From Bradysia coprophila (lineage: Eukaryota; Arthropoda; Insecta; Diptera; Sciaridae), in NCBI RefSeq assembly GCF_014529535.1, contig NW_023503302.1:2350706-2414705 (forward strand): a stretch of DNA of 64,000 nucleotides, written 5' to 3'. The translations under genes were made by a program, and so were the position numbers. Below the pieces are notes generated by a model. That model saw only the letters and a program-made list of their open reading frames with translations, had not been told where the DNA came from and ran no database searches. Positions 1 through 10,867 of the stretch are shown in pieces (position 1 is the first letter of the stretch; each line of letters begins with the position of its first letter).

Positions 1-3
1 TAG

Positions 4-478
4 TTAAGAATAACTCACAGGAGCTCGTTTTCGAAGCCCAAAATTTGCCAATTTTTTGTTGGAGTGAAAAATTAACATAACCAAAAATCGACTAATTTAC
101 AATTATTTGCTCAGAAAGTGTTAATTAAGGTGAATAAGGTGTAAAACTATCATGTCTAACAGGTTAGGATCTTTTATATCAATGAAAGTAAATTTATAGG
201 TATGGCCAAACGTTAAATTTGTTCTAGCCGGAGCACATACGGATTTGGCATGGCGCCACCTCAAACGAACTCATTTCTAGTGCAAATTTCCACTAGAAAT
301 GAGTTTGTTTGAGGTGGCGCCATGCAAATCCGTATGTGCTCCGACTTGTATGGACTGGCCATACCTACTTATCTACTTTCATTGCTTTTAATTTGCATTT
401 TTTGTTCATTTGATTTTTTCCAACAAAAAATTGACAATTTTGGGCTTCGAAAACAGAGCTCCTAAGAGTTATTTTTAA
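4..478. mobile_element. Foldback MITE with TTAA ends
   Basis: The whole interval is an inverted repeat. The outer arms (about 8-62 and 420-474) match over about 50 bases with few mismatches. The inner arms (about 228-281 and 290-345) form a near-perfect hairpin around a short loop near 285. TTAA lies directly outside both ends (4-7 and 475-478), which fits a piggyBac-type TTAA target duplication, although TTAA is common in AT-rich DNA. No coding sequence is present. Sequence like its subterminal 'ggtatggcc' region recurs near 14,220-14,315. Confidence 0.6.
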
Positions 479-631
479 ATCGTTGTCAAAAAGTTCTTAT
501 AGTTATGACAGTCGATGACACTGAAAAAAAATAGTCAATTTTCAACTCTTAATTCATAGTTACTATACTATTAGTATGAATTTCATACAAACAAAATGTA
601 TGCTTCCGTTAGTGGTATAAAGACGTAAAAC

Positions 632-1131
632 AAGTTTTTATGCCAAATACTGCGAAAGTTTGTATTTTCGGTCCTCAAATGGTGACTGAAAGTAAAAAAA
701 TTCAGGCCTTGAGCCGAAAGTAAATGTCACTGTCATCATTTTACTTTCGCCCCGTGGGCTTGCGTATTTGCGGGCCGAAAGTAAATGTCACTGTCATCAT
801 TTTACTTTCGGTTCTCATATGTCTCGAAAACACATGTTTTTTATTTATTTATTTAGATTTAGATGTTCACTTGATTGAAAGTACGCATTGAGTGTAGTGT
901 TGTGTTGACGATAGCCAAATGTTTTGTGAGCAAGTGAATGTATGTTTACAGTAATTTCATTTGTTAAATTGTTTTTATTTTTATCCAGGAGGCTGCCGCC
1001 CCTGGACCCCCGCGCTTTTCGGCATTTTGGTGTTTCTACAGCAAATTTTGTTGATAACTCAACAGTTTAATTAAAATTATGTTTCGGACCGAAAATACAA
1101 ATCTTCCGCAGTATTTGGCATAAAAAATAGT
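632..1131. repeat. Inverted-repeat element with internal palindromic units
   Basis: Arms of about 40 bases at about 635-674 and 1084-1126 are inverted copies with a few mismatches; both carry the words 'atgccaaatactgcg' and 'gtattttcggtcc'. Inside are two identical 35-bp near-palindromes at 715-749 and 776-810, each with 10-bp arms CGAAAGTAAA/TTTACTTTCG. No ORF is convincing. No clean target duplication was found, so the true ends are uncertain. Confidence 0.5.
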
Positions 1132-1142
1132 ATGCATCACTC

Positions 1143-1243
1143 GGGGCAAAAGTAAAAAAATTCAAATCGTGTGATTGCCGCCCTTGCCTGCGGCGCGGGC
1201 TGAAAACTTCACACGTTTGAATTTTTTTTACTTTCGCCCCTTG
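1143..1243. repeat. Hairpin with CGCCCC/GGGGC ends
   Basis: Imperfect inverted repeat. The left arm starts at 1143 (GGGGCAAAAGTAAAAAAATT) and the right arm ends at 1243 with its complement. The loop is GC-rich. It abuts the preceding inverted-repeat element and shares its 'actttcg' words, so both may belong to one larger foldback unit reaching 1262. Confidence 0.45.
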
Positions 1244-1840
1244 TTATGCAAAATACTATTTGTTTGTTGGAGTGCTGAAACTAAATGAATAACTTATTTC
1301 AGAGTCGCCGACTGTAGTGATGGAAAGTAGTTACAGGTAATTGCATGTACTTCCGGGACAAATAGGGTCTTATTGGGGTTTGTGGTACGGCCTCGTGTCA
1401 TAATTACACAGGTAGAGCCTAAATAAATACTTCGCCTCGATGTCATTGACAGCTTTACTTTCGGTCCTCTAAGCAAGCATACAAACAACATTTTTTGTAA
1501 CTCATTATCAAAAAACAGACATACCTCACGCGACATTTTGTGTCATGATTTGTCGATATTATTTGCAAATAAAGTTGATATTTTCGGTTGAAAAGTCTTA
1601 GTCTGGAACACTGACAGAGTTACTCTGCCCGAGTGAAACCGTAGATCATCAACGCTCTTATGGTATTTTATAGCTGGGCTTCTCAGCTATTAACTACAGT
1701 TGTTCGCGAATGCCAGTGATATCAGCAACAATGTGTGCAACCTCATGCTACTACCCCGAAAATAAAAATCAGCCTAGGGGAATTTTTTTTTTTTTTTGCT
1801 GTTTCGGATTCCTTGGCCAATTCTAAGTACAGCCTGGGCG

Positions 1841-2853
1841 CGGTGGGGCTGAACAACTTTATTTTGCGAAGGTCGTGAACATGGGACATTTTTATTGAAA
1901 ATGATAGAGGGATATGCTACGAGTAATTATCAAGCGAAATCAAAATCATTTAGCAGGGATAGCATATAAAATCTCCTTGTAGTAACCCTCTCATGGGACA
2001 CATGGGATACTGAAACACATCTAATGGAGTTTTAAGAATCCAAGTGGTGGTATATGAATGAAAGAAGCTCCTAACATTCGTTTTAGACCCAATACACAAA
2101 CATTCAGCCAAACGAAATTCAATTTGAGAAGATTCGACATCATCTCGAATTTCCTCACTTTTTTGCAGCAATTACAGATTTAACCAAAGTACCGCTATAT
2201 TTACATTTATTCAACGTTTTTTCCATAATTTTTCTCTTAAAATAAAAAAATAATAAACCGAAATCAACTAATCACTTAAGTTTTCCTAAGAATGAAAAGA
2301 ATTTATATCGAAAACAGCTTAAAATAAACAGTTTCAATATTCTTTGTGTGCAGGGTCCACCTGATAGTTTTTCCAGTGCGAACTCGTGATTAATAGACTC
2401 CATAGCCTGTTCACTTTAAAACAGCGAGATTTGTTATATTTTCTGCAAATTTTTAGGAAGAGTTAGTTTTAAACCTTAATCTAAATGGTTTGCTTATATT
2501 TTTGAAAGAAAAATGAGAATTTTTGAAGAAAAAATGTTAAGTGCCTCGAGATGATGTCGAATCTTCTCAAATTGAATTTCGTTTGGCTGAATGTTTGTGT
2601 ATTGGGTCTAAAACGAATGTTAGGAGCTTCTTTCATTCATATACCACCACTTGGATTCTTAAAACTCCATTAGATGTGTTTCAGTATCCCATGTGTCCCA
2701 TGAGAGGGTTACTACATGGAGATTTTATATGCTATCCCTGCTAAATGATTTTGATTTCGCTTGATAATTACTCGTAGCATATCCCTCTATCATTTTCAAT
2801 AAAAATATCCCATAATCACGACCTTCGCAAAATAAAGTTGTTCAGCCCCACCG
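1841..2853. repeat. Long inverted repeat, two 307-bp arms around a 399-bp spacer
   Basis: Positions 1841-2147 and 2547-2853 are reverse complements, with only a handful of differences visible by eye. Each arm contains the same open frame of about 65 codons: minus strand at 1950-2147 and plus strand at 2547-2744. One difference between arms changes Gln to His. The spacer (2148-2546) is unrelated AT-rich DNA. The frame matches nothing I recognise, and its duplication is a consequence of the inverted repeat. Confidence 0.8.
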
Positions 2854-3260
2854 TGTGGGGCCAGACCTTTTAAAATAAAAACAAAATGAAAATGCGACTC
2901 ACGAACTTGATAAACTTGTCAAGTTGTAGGAAGTCAATCTCAATTTTTGTATCTAATGCTCATTTATTCGAATATATCATAAATTCAATTCATTGTTTTC
3001 CTCGAACATGCCAATATAGTTTCTTCTTCGTCCGGGTAGATTTTTTTTAGGTCTCCGATTTCTCTCTTCAGTCCAGGGCATTGTATGATATGTTCTCAAA
3101 ATAAAAAAGAAGTTTGAATGTCAATCATCATTCCCGCAAAAAAACTTTTCAATTCCAAAAACCTCGAACTACAAACGAACACATCCACAATGCCTGACAC
3201 CCACATTAAGTGAACCAAACCTTCGTTCTCTCGATGACATTTCGATTCGTCAAATATTAG

Positions 3261-3294
3261 TTCTTTTTATTTCTTCGGGCTGCGTGTGAAGAAG
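3261..3294 (+). promoter_or_regulatory. RpL13 5' non-coding exon with TOP-like start
   Basis: A pyrimidine-rich stretch (3261-3276) resembles the terminal oligopyrimidine start of ribosomal-protein mRNAs. It is followed by a GC-richer stretch ending at a GT donor (3295). The matching acceptor (TTTCAG, ending 3468) lies 13 bases before the RpL13 start codon, giving a leader intron of about 174 bases. The exact transcription start is inferred. Confidence 0.5.
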
Positions 3295-3481
3295 GTATTT
3301 TTGATTTTTGAAAACTTAATCCGCAAAAATATCAATCATCTTGTGTTAAATAAATATTAAAACTAAATCTGTGTCTTGCTACACCTCTCAGTTACTAGTT
3401 CCATTGATCAGATCGTGCCGGAATATTATTTTTGTTGTGTTTACCGAGTCTTCATTATTTTGTTTCAGAAAATAATTCAAG

Positions 3482-4384
3482 ATGGGTAAAGGAAATAATA
3501 TGATCCCGAATGCTCATTTCCATAAATACTGGCAACAACATGTGCGAACATGGTTCAACCAACCGGCCAGGAAGCAACGAAGACGTCAGAATCGTATCAA
3601 AAAAGCGAAAGCTTTGTTCCCACGTCCAGCGGCTGGTCCACTTCGTCCGGTTGTTAGATGTCCATCAATTCGTTACCATACCAAATTGCGTATTGGACGA
3701 GGTTTCTCCGTTGAAGAATTGAAAGTGAGTAGTCCTGTTGTGAAATTACCAGTGTCGAACCAAATTACGGTTTTTTGTGCGTGATTTTGTTGACCGAATG
3801 TTAGAAAGTGCCTGTACACGTTTGTTGTTGATATAAAATGTGAGGTTAAGTTGTGGAAATTGACATGTCAATTGTTTTGTGTTTTTCCATTTCCATAGGG
3901 TGCAAAAATCACACCAAAGTTTGCACAAACAATCGGCATTGCTGTTGATTATCGTCGCCGCAACAAATCGGTCGAAGGCATTCAGGAAAATGTCCAACGG
4001 CTCAAAGAATACAGAAGCAGATTGATCTTGTTCCCGATCCACGACAAGAAGAAGTTGCGCAAGGGTGAAGCCACAGAAGAGGAACGCAAACTTGCTACAC
4101 AATTCCAAGGACCAATTTTGCCTCTGTCGAAACCGGAACCAGTTGTGGAATTCAGAAAGATCACTGACGATGAGAAGAAATTCTCTGCTTTCCATACACT
4201 TCGCCGGGTAATTATTAAACTCATTCGGCATTGCCTCGATGTGTGTGTGACTAATGAACGTTGTTATTTATTCCAGGCTCGTGTTGATGCCCGTCTTATT
4301 GGTATTCGAGCTAAGCGCGCCAAGGAAAATGCCGAAAACGCAGAAGATCAGAAAATTGGCAAAGAAAAGAAAGCAAAGAAATGA
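3482..4384 (+). CDS. RpL13: 60S ribosomal protein L13 (eL13), three coding exons
   Basis: Structural protein of the cytosolic large ribosomal subunit. Coding exons are 3482-3724, 3899-4207 and 4277-4384; both introns are short, GT-AG and phase 0. The joined frame is 660 nt and encodes 219 residues, against 218 in Drosophila. The N-terminus begins [10 protein letters not shown] and is followed by the family's [15 protein letters not shown] and IRYHTK motifs. The middle exon carries KTIGIAVD-like and RLKEYRS motifs, and the C-terminus is Lys-rich (GIRAKRAKE...KKAKK). A non-coding leader exon with a TOP-like tract lies upstream, and an AATAAA signal sits at 4413-4418. No breaks or missing regions. 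Transcription likely follows the coordinated ribosomal-protein programme, inferred from the TOP-like leader only. Confidence 0.97.
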
Positions 4385-4412
4385 GCTTTTCGACATCAAT
4401 GTAAAATAATGA

Positions 4413-4418
4413 AATAAA
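4413..4418 (+). terminator. Polyadenylation signal of RpL13
   Basis: AATAAA located 29 bases after the RpL13 stop codon. Confidence 0.7.
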
Positions 4419-5558
4419 AATTTTCATTTCATTTGAATCGAATGGTGTTTTGTTCGCTGCTTGGGTCAGAAAAATGCCAACCATACACTGTGTAACGCAA
4501 CGATATACTATCAAAGTATACTTACAGTGAAGTGAACTTCAATTGTTATGGAGGTCGGTTTGAGATTTCGCAATGTGGTACGTACGTGTGCTTTCATTTA
4601 TGCTGCTGCTGAATAGGAAGCGTCTTGTCTATCGTCTTTGCAACTTATTTCTATTTCAAAGCATTCGCTTGCTCCGGTTCTTAAATATGGACCGAGTGGG
4701 AAAAAATTATTTTTGATGACTGACGTACTTCACATACAAGCATTGCATACATTTCAAACTGTGTAGTTTGCCCTTGTGAGTAAAATACCCTCGATTTGAC
4801 TAGCTTAAATATCAGTAAGCAACACGTATTGTTGGAATATTGCTGTGGACAGGTCTCGGTGCTGCAAGTACAACACACACATCCTTTGCAGTCGCTCATC
4901 GATTTAAAAAAAGTAATGAGTAATGGTTGGTGCAGCAGATTTCTAGGGTGTATTGGGTTCAAATGACCACTCCTAAGGACTTCAGTGTCTATCGTTAGTA
5001 CAATACTATGCCAACATTTGTGTACATTCCAAAAGTGTCTAGTGCTCCTTACAGCTCTAGATATCTAAATCACTGCTTTTCATGTGGCAGTGAATGAAAA
5101 CACTAGGATTACCAGATTGCTTATCTCTTTCGTGTGACCTACATTGTTCAGTCAATTTAACATAGTATCGTTCCAATATTGATAGGCGATCAATCCACTT
5201 ATTATTGGTAAGTTTCCTTGAACCATCCAAAATTTTAGTGACTGACTTCTGTGACGGATTTGTACACTAATCGTTTTTCAAAAACTGAATTCATTTTTGT
5301 AGGAGTGTACCTAAAGAAGCGTCCTTCTACAACACAATAGAAGTAAAACGGCCAGGAATGTAAATGAGAAATACTCGTCACCGTGTTTATGCTAACTGAG
5401 TCGTTTGTCCAATAATACGATTCATTTCGTACGTAGGAAGTAAATTTCTAAATATTGTTCCACCGATTCAAATGATTATCTCGCTTTTCCTAAAGACAGT
5501 CTCACTTTAGTCTCCTAGATGTTTATTTCGCCGACAGCGACGACAATTTTCTCTAACT
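4419..5558. other. Intergenic, nothing recognised
   Basis: AT-rich sequence after RpL13. No splice-consistent coding, RNA gene or clear repeat seen. Confidence 0.5.
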
Positions 5559-5566
5559 GACACAAG

Positions 5567-6788
5567 CGTGCATGGAAATAATGTTTTCTTCCCGGTAACC
5601 AGGTCAAAACTTCCCGGTATCCGAAAATTGTGACAAAAATTTCCCGGTGAGTCGCAATTGACTTCTCGGTGGCGCGAATATTATTTCCCAAGCCCTTCTT
5701 AGTCATTTTCTGCATATTTAAGTGTAACTCTAGTTTTGACAATGCTATATCCTTTTCGTGAGTTTCATCTGCATGAATTTTCACACATTAATTTGTAGAT
5801 GAGAATGTTTGTTACTCCACGCGCCCATCCTTTGATAAAACAGATATAAACTCATTGGAATATTATCTTCTGTTCTTATTTGCCAGATATGTTGGGCATA
5901 ACTATCTTTCGGAAATTCTGTTTTAATTTACTTAAATATAAAAAATAATCGTGAGCGGAGCGAGCGAATTTTTTTGAAGATTGATTTTTGATGATGCAAA
6001 AATAGTATACCATTCTTTGAAACTGTACAAACTCAAAATTCTAAATGAAACTTTAATTTGAATAAAAGCGCCGCAGGCGAAGTTTTTAAATTCTTAGGTG
6101 CACCCTATTAGGAACTGTTTCACCAGAAGTAGTAACTCATCAAAAGTTTAGTTCGTTGAAGAGAATAATTCATCGGTTTCGGATAGTGACGAAAACTTCT
6201 TGATAAGCTCTTCCCGCTGATAAAAATTTCCCGAGTAGTACTTCCCGCTGATAAAGACTTAACACTGTCCTCTAACAAAATAAAATTTCCCGCTGATAGA
6301 ATTCCCCCTGTTAGAAACTTCCCAATGAGTTCTTCCCGTTGGTAGAAACTTCTGATGATAGAGACTTCCCGCTGAACACTGACAAGAAAAAAAATTCTGG
6401 CTAACAGAAACTTCCGAATAAGTTCTTCCCCCGTCGGTAGAAACTTCTCAATAAGTTCTTCCAGGTGATCCCGGTGACAGCTATTTCCCGATTAGTTCTG
6501 AATTCTTCCTGCTGATAGATATTTCCCAGTGAGTACTTCCTGCTGATAGATATTTCCCGGTGTGAGTTCTTCCCGGTGATAGATGTTTCCGATTTCCCGG
6601 TGACAGCTATTTCCTGGTTAGTACTGAATTCTTCCTGCTTATAGATATTTCTCGCTGATATACACTTCCTGGTGAGGTCTAATTTTTACAGTCAAAAAAG
6701 AAAAGGCTAAATTTCCCGGTATCCAATTTTTCGCCCGACGACTTCCCGGTATCTAGGATACCTGGATACCGCATTATTTCCATGCACG
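5567..6788. mobile_element. Non-autonomous DNA transposon, 17-bp TIRs, 8-bp TSD
   Basis: Perfect 17-bp terminal inverted repeats CGTGCATGGAAATAATG at 5567-5583 and 6772-6788. They are flanked by an identical 8-bp direct repeat, GACACAAG, at 5559-5566 and 6789-6796. Eight-bp duplications are typical of hAT, P and Merlin transposons. There is no transposase. The interior is filled with degenerate copies of a short motif, 'cttcccggtgata(gaa)', about two dozen between 5585 and 6760. The subterminal parts repeat 'cttcccggtatc' in both arms. The element looks like a deletion derivative whose internal motif expanded. Confidence 0.85.
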
Positions 6789-6796
6789 GACACAAG

Positions 6797-7493
6797 TAGT
6801 CATTCGTCAGAAATATCAGAAATAGAAACGTGCACATTCAAACGGACAACCCGTCCGCTACTTAATAAGTTACAAATACTAGCTATTGCAGTCTTATAAA
6901 GCAAAATGGGTGTTAAGATTAGTGTCCTGAAATCTTGAAAATCGTGTTTACGGTACCGACAAAGGCAAAGCATGAGTTTTCTTACTTTAAATCTTGAACG
7001 CAACAAACGATGGGTGACCAATTTTCAGTAATTTGTAGATTAGAGGAAGTGGAATCCGTCATGTAAAGAGCATTCTTCATTCCTTCATACTTTATATAAA
7101 AATTGCCCATTGAGACATCAACGAGCTGTAAAATTTCCTTATAATGGTTTCACAAGATTTTCAGTATTCAAAAATCGAAACCGTTCACTTTTTGTACCAG
7201 CAACAAAAAGTATGTCGGACTACGCTACAACTAATTTGTTTTATTGTGCAGTAACAGTAAATTGAATGATTTCTTGTTAGTTTTTTTTAACGATTGCCGA
7301 TGATTTACTCTGGTATGTGTGCAATACGAACACGAAATAGTCATAGTGAAACGTTCTGCAGAACACAATTTTTAGGAAATATCGACGAAAGTCTAGGCAC
7401 TATCTGTAGACGTAGAGCCTTGCTCGATCTGGTCCTGTACAACGATTTCTTTAAATGTGGATCAACTACAGCAAATGAAGCATGAGTGATACT
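6797..7493. other. Intergenic, nothing recognised
   Basis: AT-rich. Only short reading frames, none with family features. Confidence 0.45.
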
Positions 7494-7604
7494 AACGCAC
7501 TTCAAGCAAAAGTGATCCGAGTCGACAGCTACCAAAATAGAATACTATTAAATGGTTTTTTACAGTGTTGCTATTTAGAGTACCACTCATGCTTGAAGTG
7601 CGTT
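7494..7604. mobile_element. MITE, CGCACTTCAAGC family, copy 1
   Basis: Terminal inverted repeats AACGCACTTCAAGC / GCTTGAAGTGCGTT at the two ends of 111 bp. The same termini and interior words occur at 19942-20079 and 38122-38279. A fragment of the same family seems to lie just outside at 7478-7493 ('gcatgagtgatact'), suggesting nested or tandem insertion. Confidence 0.7.
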
Positions 7605-7803
7605 GGTGGTACTCTAAATTAATAGGGTATTCAAACTTGACAGTGTGTCAAACAACTTTAAAACACTGTAAAAAACCCATTTCATACAAAATATTACTCT
7701 ATTTGGCAGCTGACGACTATGATAACTTTTGCAATAAATCTTTATTTTATTGCAAAAGTAAAGATTCAATTGTATTTTAAGAGTTTTTAAATTGTGAACC
7801 TAA

Positions 7804-8054
7804 GAGTAATTATATCTAGAGAGGAAATTTCGAACAAAATTACGTAAAAGTTGTGGTCCCAACATGAAATACGAAATGTTAATTGGTATGTGTGTTTGCG
7901 CTCTTAATTAAGAGGGCAAATTGAACTATCAAGAGCGAAATAGCGTCAACGCATACATGTATTGGTGTAAAATTATACGAAATATGCGTATTATACAAAC
8001 TGATGTTGGGACCACATTTCGTCGTACAAATTTCCTCTCTAGGTATAATTACTC
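7804..8054. mobile_element. MITE with TAA target duplication
   Basis: 251-bp element. Its ends (7804-7830 and about 8027-8054) are inverted copies over about 27 bases with two mismatches. TAA flanks both sides (7801-7803, 8055-8057). A 3-bp TWA duplication is the signature of PIF/Harbinger (Tourist-like) elements, but 3 bases alone is weak evidence. Inner inverted words (ttgtggtcccaacat / atgttgggaccaca) extend the hairpin inward. No coding capacity. Confidence 0.7.
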
Positions 8055-8324
8055 TAAGTTGTGAACACATTTTCTGTTTTTGTGTTTTATTGTCGTTTCA
8101 CTCCAAAATTATACTTTTTTGATCTTAGCAAAAACATCTTCGCAATACAAATGTCCATAAGTCAACCTGTTAAGTGCGGAAGAACCACAATACTTGAATT
8201 TCTGATTTCTATACATGCAAAATTCACATAAAACCATCAGTAAACCACAAAACAGAATTGTCGGTTTTCGAAATTCCGCGAGTGTAGTTTTTTTTTCAAT
8301 AGACTGTTATGATCAGTGAGCGAG

Positions 8325-8490
8325 AAAACCGAAGACTAGTTATTATAACTTGCCATGCGGTACTTGTCAAAGTATTTGCTTCTCTTTCAACGTTGTACGT
8401 TGAGAGGACAGAAAACCAGTTTATTTTAACTTGCCTTGGGGTACTTGTCAAAATATCTTCTTCCCTTTCATCATAACACTCTATATTGAA
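8325..8490. repeat. Tandem duplication, period about 81 bp
   Basis: Two imperfect copies; the words 'acttgccatgcggtacttgtc' near 8347 and 'acttgccttggggtacttgtc' near 8428 mark the offset. The minus-strand frame through both copies is open but looks incidental. Confidence 0.6.
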
Positions 8491-8786
8491 TTGAATTGAA
8501 TTTGACAATGGAACAAAAAAAAACAGATCTTTTGAAGCAGTCATTCAAAAAAAAGTGCGCGTACAAATTCATTTCTGTTTATAACGTTGGCTGACTTGGT
8601 TACCAGACTTGTCACCTGCATTTCGAACTGTCATTCGCCTTCACATTTTATTCTGAACTTCTCAACATACCTCTATCCTGTTTGGATGAAACAATTTTAC
8701 TTTGGAAGTGAAAAAAGTATTTTTTTAAACGTAAAATTTTTTTAGTGAAACGATTAATTGATTTTTTCGACAAACACACATCTATA

Positions 8787-10401
8787 ATGGCTGATGAATT
8801 TTTTTACGGTAAATTGTTTATGTATAAAATGTAAAACACGTGGAGACTTAGCGGCATTTTGGTCTCCGAGGAATTTCTTTTGTTGATAAATTTAGACAAT
8901 TTATTCCCGATCTAAGAGACTGTGAACATACTAATCTCATCGTACTGAAAACCAATTTTCATTTGCAATTGAACGTACGATGGAATTTCTCTAATTTTTT
9001 TCAATTAATAATGGAAACGTGTTAGCTAAAAGTTCACTGTTGTATGTATTTGTGTACCGGTTATACCCATACGTTTCCGTCCTAATATACTCGCAGATAC
9101 GATTCATAACAACCAGAATATTCTCAAAACATTTTCATGATTTGTCGATATTGTATAAGCTCTCGAATAAGGTTAGCAAAATGGTTAATTACTGTTTGCA
9201 AGACAAGACAATAAAACAACAAACAATTCGATCCACCATTTGCTTACACTGAAATGGCTATGCTGTCTTTTATTAAAGGCATTTTTGATCGATTTTTGAT
9301 GAATGTATACTGTCAACCACTTCAATATTTCAGCTAGGATGATTAGCTAGTGTTAGATGGCTGACAATTTAAGACGATCCTCTCAGCGATTTTTTTTATG
9401 CCGTCATTCAGTACTGTGATTCATTGACCTTACCGAAAGTAATTGCGCTTCGTATTCGTATGTTGAACTCAAGAAGCAATATCGTTGGCTGTAATTTCGT
9501 TGAAATTGTCTATTGTCAAACATGTTGCTTCGGTTAGTATCGTGTGTGGAGGTATTGTTCTGTAATCCAAACCGCGATTCGTTTGTGTTTTTAAATTAAA
9601 GAAATTTATCCAAAGACATTAGGTGTCTTGTAAGTTGTGCGAACAGAACGACACTGACAATCGCGTAAATGATTGGGTCCACAAGATTCACAATGTTGTA
9701 GCGATTCTAAATAAACGATTCGGTTGTTAAACTCTTGAGCACTAACAATATTCTTAAATTAATTGCAGGCGTAACACTTTCCCAAGCGGGTGCATCAGTG
9801 ACCTGGGATCCAGAAAACAAAGACGAATACCCCAACAACTTCAAATTAATCATCAAACAGATTCTACTTGGCCATGATGCCAAGGAAAATGAATTTAACG
9901 TTGTAGAGGTATGGCGAGACAGAGCCACTTATCCTGTAACAGCCTGTTACAATAAACCATTTCCATAATTCATAGGTCGAAGCAATGTCATTACGAGATC
10001 CAATCAAAATTCCAATTGCTGTGCTTAAAGTGGGCGAAACGCGTTCGATTCGAACGGACTTGGAGTTTCCGGAAGCTCCAGTTACATTTAAGCTAATTGA
10101 AGGTAATGGCCCGGTGCACATTCACGGTCAACACTTACCGGGTGCAGTAGTCGAAGAGATCGAAGATTACGGTGAAGAAATGGAAGATGAAATTTTGTAC
10201 GAAGAAGATGCCGTAAGTGGTTTACGAATAATGGCATCCCGATAGACGACGGTGTAAAATTGATTTTGTTTTTAAATTCGCTTGTAGGATGAAGAAGACG
10301 ATGACGAGGCAAATCCGAAAAAGAAAATCAAATTGTCGAATAATGCAAAGGGCGGTGGCGGTAAAGCTGTTGCAAATGCCAAAAATTCCAAAAAGAAATA
10401 A
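8787..10401 (+). CDS. Nlp: Nucleoplasmin-like histone chaperone, four exons
   Basis: Nucleoplasmin-family chaperone, known in flies to bind histones, decondense sperm chromatin and act in the nucleus. Exons are 8787-8808, 9769-9908, 9976-10212 and 10288-10401, all with GT-AG junctions. The joined frame is 513 nt (170 residues). Exon 1 encodes MADEFFYG, and Gly8 is split by a roughly 960-bp intron. The core beta-barrel follows: GVTL at the start, SVTWDP, LIIKQILLG, AKENEFNVVEVE, IPIAVLKVGETR, VTFKLIEGNGPVHIHGQ. This order and spacing match fly Nlp. The C-terminal tail has acidic runs (EEIEDYGEEMEDE, DEEDDDE), then a basic nuclear-localisation motif PKKKIKL and a Lys-rich end. The neighbouring gene on the other strand converges on it. 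The symbol follows the Drosophila name; a duplicate paralogue cannot be excluded. Confidence 0.93.
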
Positions 10402-10460
10402 ACAGATCGACAAAACAATTTTGATATGATTTCGGTTATGAGAGCGGGTAATGCAAGCAT

Positions 10461-10466
10461 AATAAA
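10461..10466 (+). terminator. Polyadenylation signal of Nlp
   Basis: AATAAA 60 bases after the Nlp stop codon. Confidence 0.65.
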
Positions 10467-10867
10467 GTTGTCAGAATTTTTCTTTTCATTCGAAGACCGA
10501 ACTTAAAAATATTTTCCTCAAACCCACACATTGCTAACTATTATATAATTTACATATTTTATATACTGCATTGGTCTCAGTAATACAAAAACGTTCTTAA
10601 GTAGCTAAAATATTGTCGGCCTTTATTCGACGAAGAAGACGTCCATCCGCTTACCATTTTTATCTAAGTCAACATTACTTAAAAACGAAAAGGTAATCGA
10701 GTAATGGTTGAATGGACAAATCTTTGTTGGACAAGAGTTGTGTAACGACATGTCTCTTTGTCTCAAGCACACACGTTCACGCTGTCAGCTACACTAAATA
10801 AAATGAGTGCAAATTTCGACAAAAAAATTTAATATTTCCGTTGATGTTCTCAAATTTCAATAGACTT
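10467..10867. other. Convergent 3' ends between two genes
   Basis: Separates the plus-strand Nlp gene from the minus-strand gene ending at 10868. TTTATT at 10622-10627 is an AATAAA on the minus strand and could serve that gene. Nothing else seen. Confidence 0.4.

Noticed and set aside
1950..2744. Twin 65-codon frames as a gene pair
   Set aside because: Explained by the inverted repeat; arm differences are not biased toward silent changes and no homology is recognised.
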